Part shown: piece after piece, positions 62,670 to 64,000 of the stretch
Layout: each line of letters opens with the position of its first letter
Numbering within the stretch: the first letter of the stretch is position 1
NCBI GenBank assembly: GCA_023954135.1
Contig: JAMLIN010000006.1
Coordinates: 1-64,000 of the forward strand
Length of the DNA: 64,000 nucleotides
DNA from: Burkholderiaceae bacterium
GTDB lineage: Bacteria > Pseudomonadota > Gammaproteobacteria > Burkholderiales > Burkholderiaceae_E
Direction: 5' to 3'
Notes under the pieces: generated by a model
What the model was told of the DNA's origin: nothing
Database searches by the model: none
What the model saw: only the letters and a program-made list of their open reading frames with translations
Made by a program: the position numbers and the translations under genes

Positions 62670-64000
62670 GCGGTGGTCTCCATCCCTTCGTGCATGCCGC
62701 CGAGATAGGCTTCCTGGACCTTCGCGTTGGCCTTGATCTCCTCGGGAGTGCCTTCGACCAGAACGCGCCCTTCCTGGAGCACGGTCACCTTCCCGACGAG
62801 CTCGAACAGCGAATCCATGTCGTGGTCGATGACGACCATCGTGCGTCCTTCGGCGATCGATTTCAGCAGTGCCACCGTGTCGACGCGCTCTTGCGGGCTC
62901 ATGCCGGCGAGGGGCTCGTCGAGCAGGAGCAGGCTCGGCGAGCTCGCCAGCGCCAGCCCGATCTCGAGGCGCCGCTTCTCGCCGTATGCGAGCTCGGACA
63001 CCCTCGCGTCGAGCCGGCTCGTCAGGTTGACCAGGGCCGCCGTCCCCTCCACCTGCTCGGCGAGCCCGCGGACCTTCGCCAGGTTCCTGAGCATGTCCAG
63101 CCGGAACTTGCCCCGAAGCTGGCCGAGCGCGGCGATCTCCAGGTTCTGCCGCACGGTCAGGCGATCGAAGAGCTGGTTGATCTGGTAGCTCTTGGTGAGT
63201 CCGCGCTGGCAGGCATCGGAGACGTCCATGCCGGTGATGTCCTGTCCGTCGAACACGATCCGTCCCGCGGTGGGCGGCACCTCGCAGGTCAGCATCTTGA
63301 AGAAGGTGCTCTTGCCGGCGCCGTTCGGGCCGATGATCCCGCGCACCTCGCCGTGCTCGACGACGAAGTCGATGTCGCTGTTGGCGACGACCCCGCCGTA
63401 GTGCCGGGTCAGGCCGATGGCCTCCAGGATGGGGCCCTGCTTGCGGCCGCTGCTTCGCGCCTGCGGCCGGATCGTCGCGCCGCCGACCGGAGACGGGGAA
63501 GCCGGCCCGGCCGCCGCGGGGCCGGGATCCCCACCCGTCTCGCCGCGCCTCTTCGTCGCCAGGTGGTAGAGGTCCACGACGGCACCGACGAGGCCGCGCC
63601 GGAAGAAGACCACCAGGATCACGAACACGATGCCGAGGATCAGCTTCCAGGTGGCGCCCAGGCCGAGAGTCGTCTGCAGGAAGTCGCTCAGCAGCAGCCA
63701 GGTGGCCGCCCCGAGCAGCGGACCGAAGAGAGTCCCGGCCCCTCCGATGGCGGTCTGGATGACGATCTCCCCCGAGGTATGGAACATGAAGGCATCGGGC
63801 GGCATGAAGCCCTGCATCATCGCCAGCAGGCCGCCCGAGAGGCCGGCGTACATCGCGGCGACCACGAACACCGCCAGCTTGTAGCCATGGATGTCGTGGC
63901 CCAGCGCCCGGGCTCGCTGCGGATTGTCGCGGATGCCGCGCAGCAGCAGGCCGACCGGGGAGCGCACGATGCGCAGCGCCACCACCATCCCGACGAAGTA
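62666..64000 (-). CDS. LivM-LivG fusion: ABC permease and ATP-binding protein (partial)
   Basis: The frame is open through the right edge; at least 444 residues are seen. The first part (about 150 residues) is the C-terminal half of a LivM permease: RSPVGLLLRGIRDNPQRARALGHDIHGYKLAVFV and SGGLLAMMQGFMPPDAFMFHTSGEIVIQTAIGGAGTLFGPLLGA. A Gly/Pro/Ala-rich linker follows, then a LivG ATPase with GPNGAGKS, ELAYGEKRR in place of LSGGQ, and LLLLDEPLAGMSP. LivM-LivG fusions occur in several Burkholderiales. It overlaps livF by 4 bases. The true start lies beyond base 64000. Confidence 0.9.
   Translation of the reverse strand, partial: YFVGMVVALRIVRSPVGLLLRGIRDNPQRARALGHDIHGYKLAVFVVAAMYAGLSGGLLAMMQGFMPPDAFMFHTSGEIVIQTAIGGAGTLFGPLLGAATWLLLSDFLQTTLGLGATWKLILGIVFVILVVFFRRGLVGAVVDLYHLATKRRGETGGDPGPAAAGPASPSPVGGATIRPQARSSGRKQGPILEAIGLTRHYGGVVANSDIDFVVEHGEVRGIIGPNGAGKSTFFKMLTCEVPPTAGRIVFDGQDITGMDVSDACQRGLTKSYQINQLFDRLTVRQNLEIAALGQLRGKFRLDMLRNLAKVRGLAEQVEGTAALVNLTSRLDARVSELAYGEKRRLEIGLALASSPSLLLLDEPLAGMSPQERVDTVALLKSIAEGRTMVVIDHDMDSLFELVGKVTVLQEGRVLVEGTPEEIKANAKVQEAYLGGMHEGMETTA

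Overview
The window is about 64 kb of high-GC chromosome from a Gram-negative bacterium, most likely a betaproteobacterium of the order Burkholderiales. The evidence is gene order and content: trxB next to ftsK-lolA-rarA-serS, argH divergent from algZ-algR-hemC-hemD-hemX-hemY, an aceE-aceF-lpdA operon in which E3 carries its own lipoyl domain, a nadE-PII pair, and several TRAP and branched-chain amino acid (Liv) transporters. I see no phage, insertion sequence, integrase, CRISPR array or rRNA. No gene-free stretch exceeds 300 bases; the longest gap is the aceE-tRNA spacer, about 277 bases.

Layout. Bases 1-3138 hold a large secreted protein with pre-peptidase C-terminal (PPC)-like repeats that runs off the left edge; a DUF3617 protein precedes it. 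Bases 4089-15348 form a catabolic island: hyuA and hyuB (ATP-dependent hydantoinase/oxoprolinase-type subunits) and two class III aminotransferases in one tightly overlapping operon, a divergent IclR regulator, a DctPQM TRAP importer and a divergent crotonase. Bases 15454-23936 are housekeeping (serS, rarA, lolA, ftsK, a Crp/Fnr regulator, trxB, an Smr protein). Bases 24019-31067 are mixed metabolism (hydrolase, PII, NAD synthetase, FemAB-like protein, pyrophosphatase, aldehyde dehydrogenase, short-chain dehydrogenase). Bases 31180-39200 are the heme genes, the AlgZ/AlgR two-component system and argH. Bases 39187-48421 are a second TRAP importer, whose binding protein looks like the 2-oxoacid type, and the pyruvate dehydrogenase complex. 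A tRNA-Arg(ACG) with a clear promoter and terminator follows. Bases 48998-64000 hold an AI-2E-family membrane protein, an L,D-transpeptidase facing a MepK-like endopeptidase, an MFS carrier, a protein of unknown function, a second crotonase, pirin, ribA, an SLC13-type carrier, an iron ABC importer (fbpA, fbpB) behind a Fur-like site, and livF plus a LivM-LivG fusion that runs off the right edge.

Most notable observations: (1) the very long PPC-repeat gene, which has no stop in the window; (2) a roughly 105-base palindromic repeat present three times between genes, whose arms differ between copies but still pair within each copy; (3) a 307-base run of identical DNA shared by the lipoyl-domain ends of aceF and lpdA; (4) the hyuAB-aminotransferase-TRAP island of unknown substrate; (5) a 2-oxoacid-type TRAP importer beside pyruvate dehydrogenase; (6) an iron importer without its ATPase next to it.

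All assignments come from reading translations and motifs by eye; no database search was run. Start codons were chosen from ribosome-binding sites, signal peptides and overlaps with neighbours.
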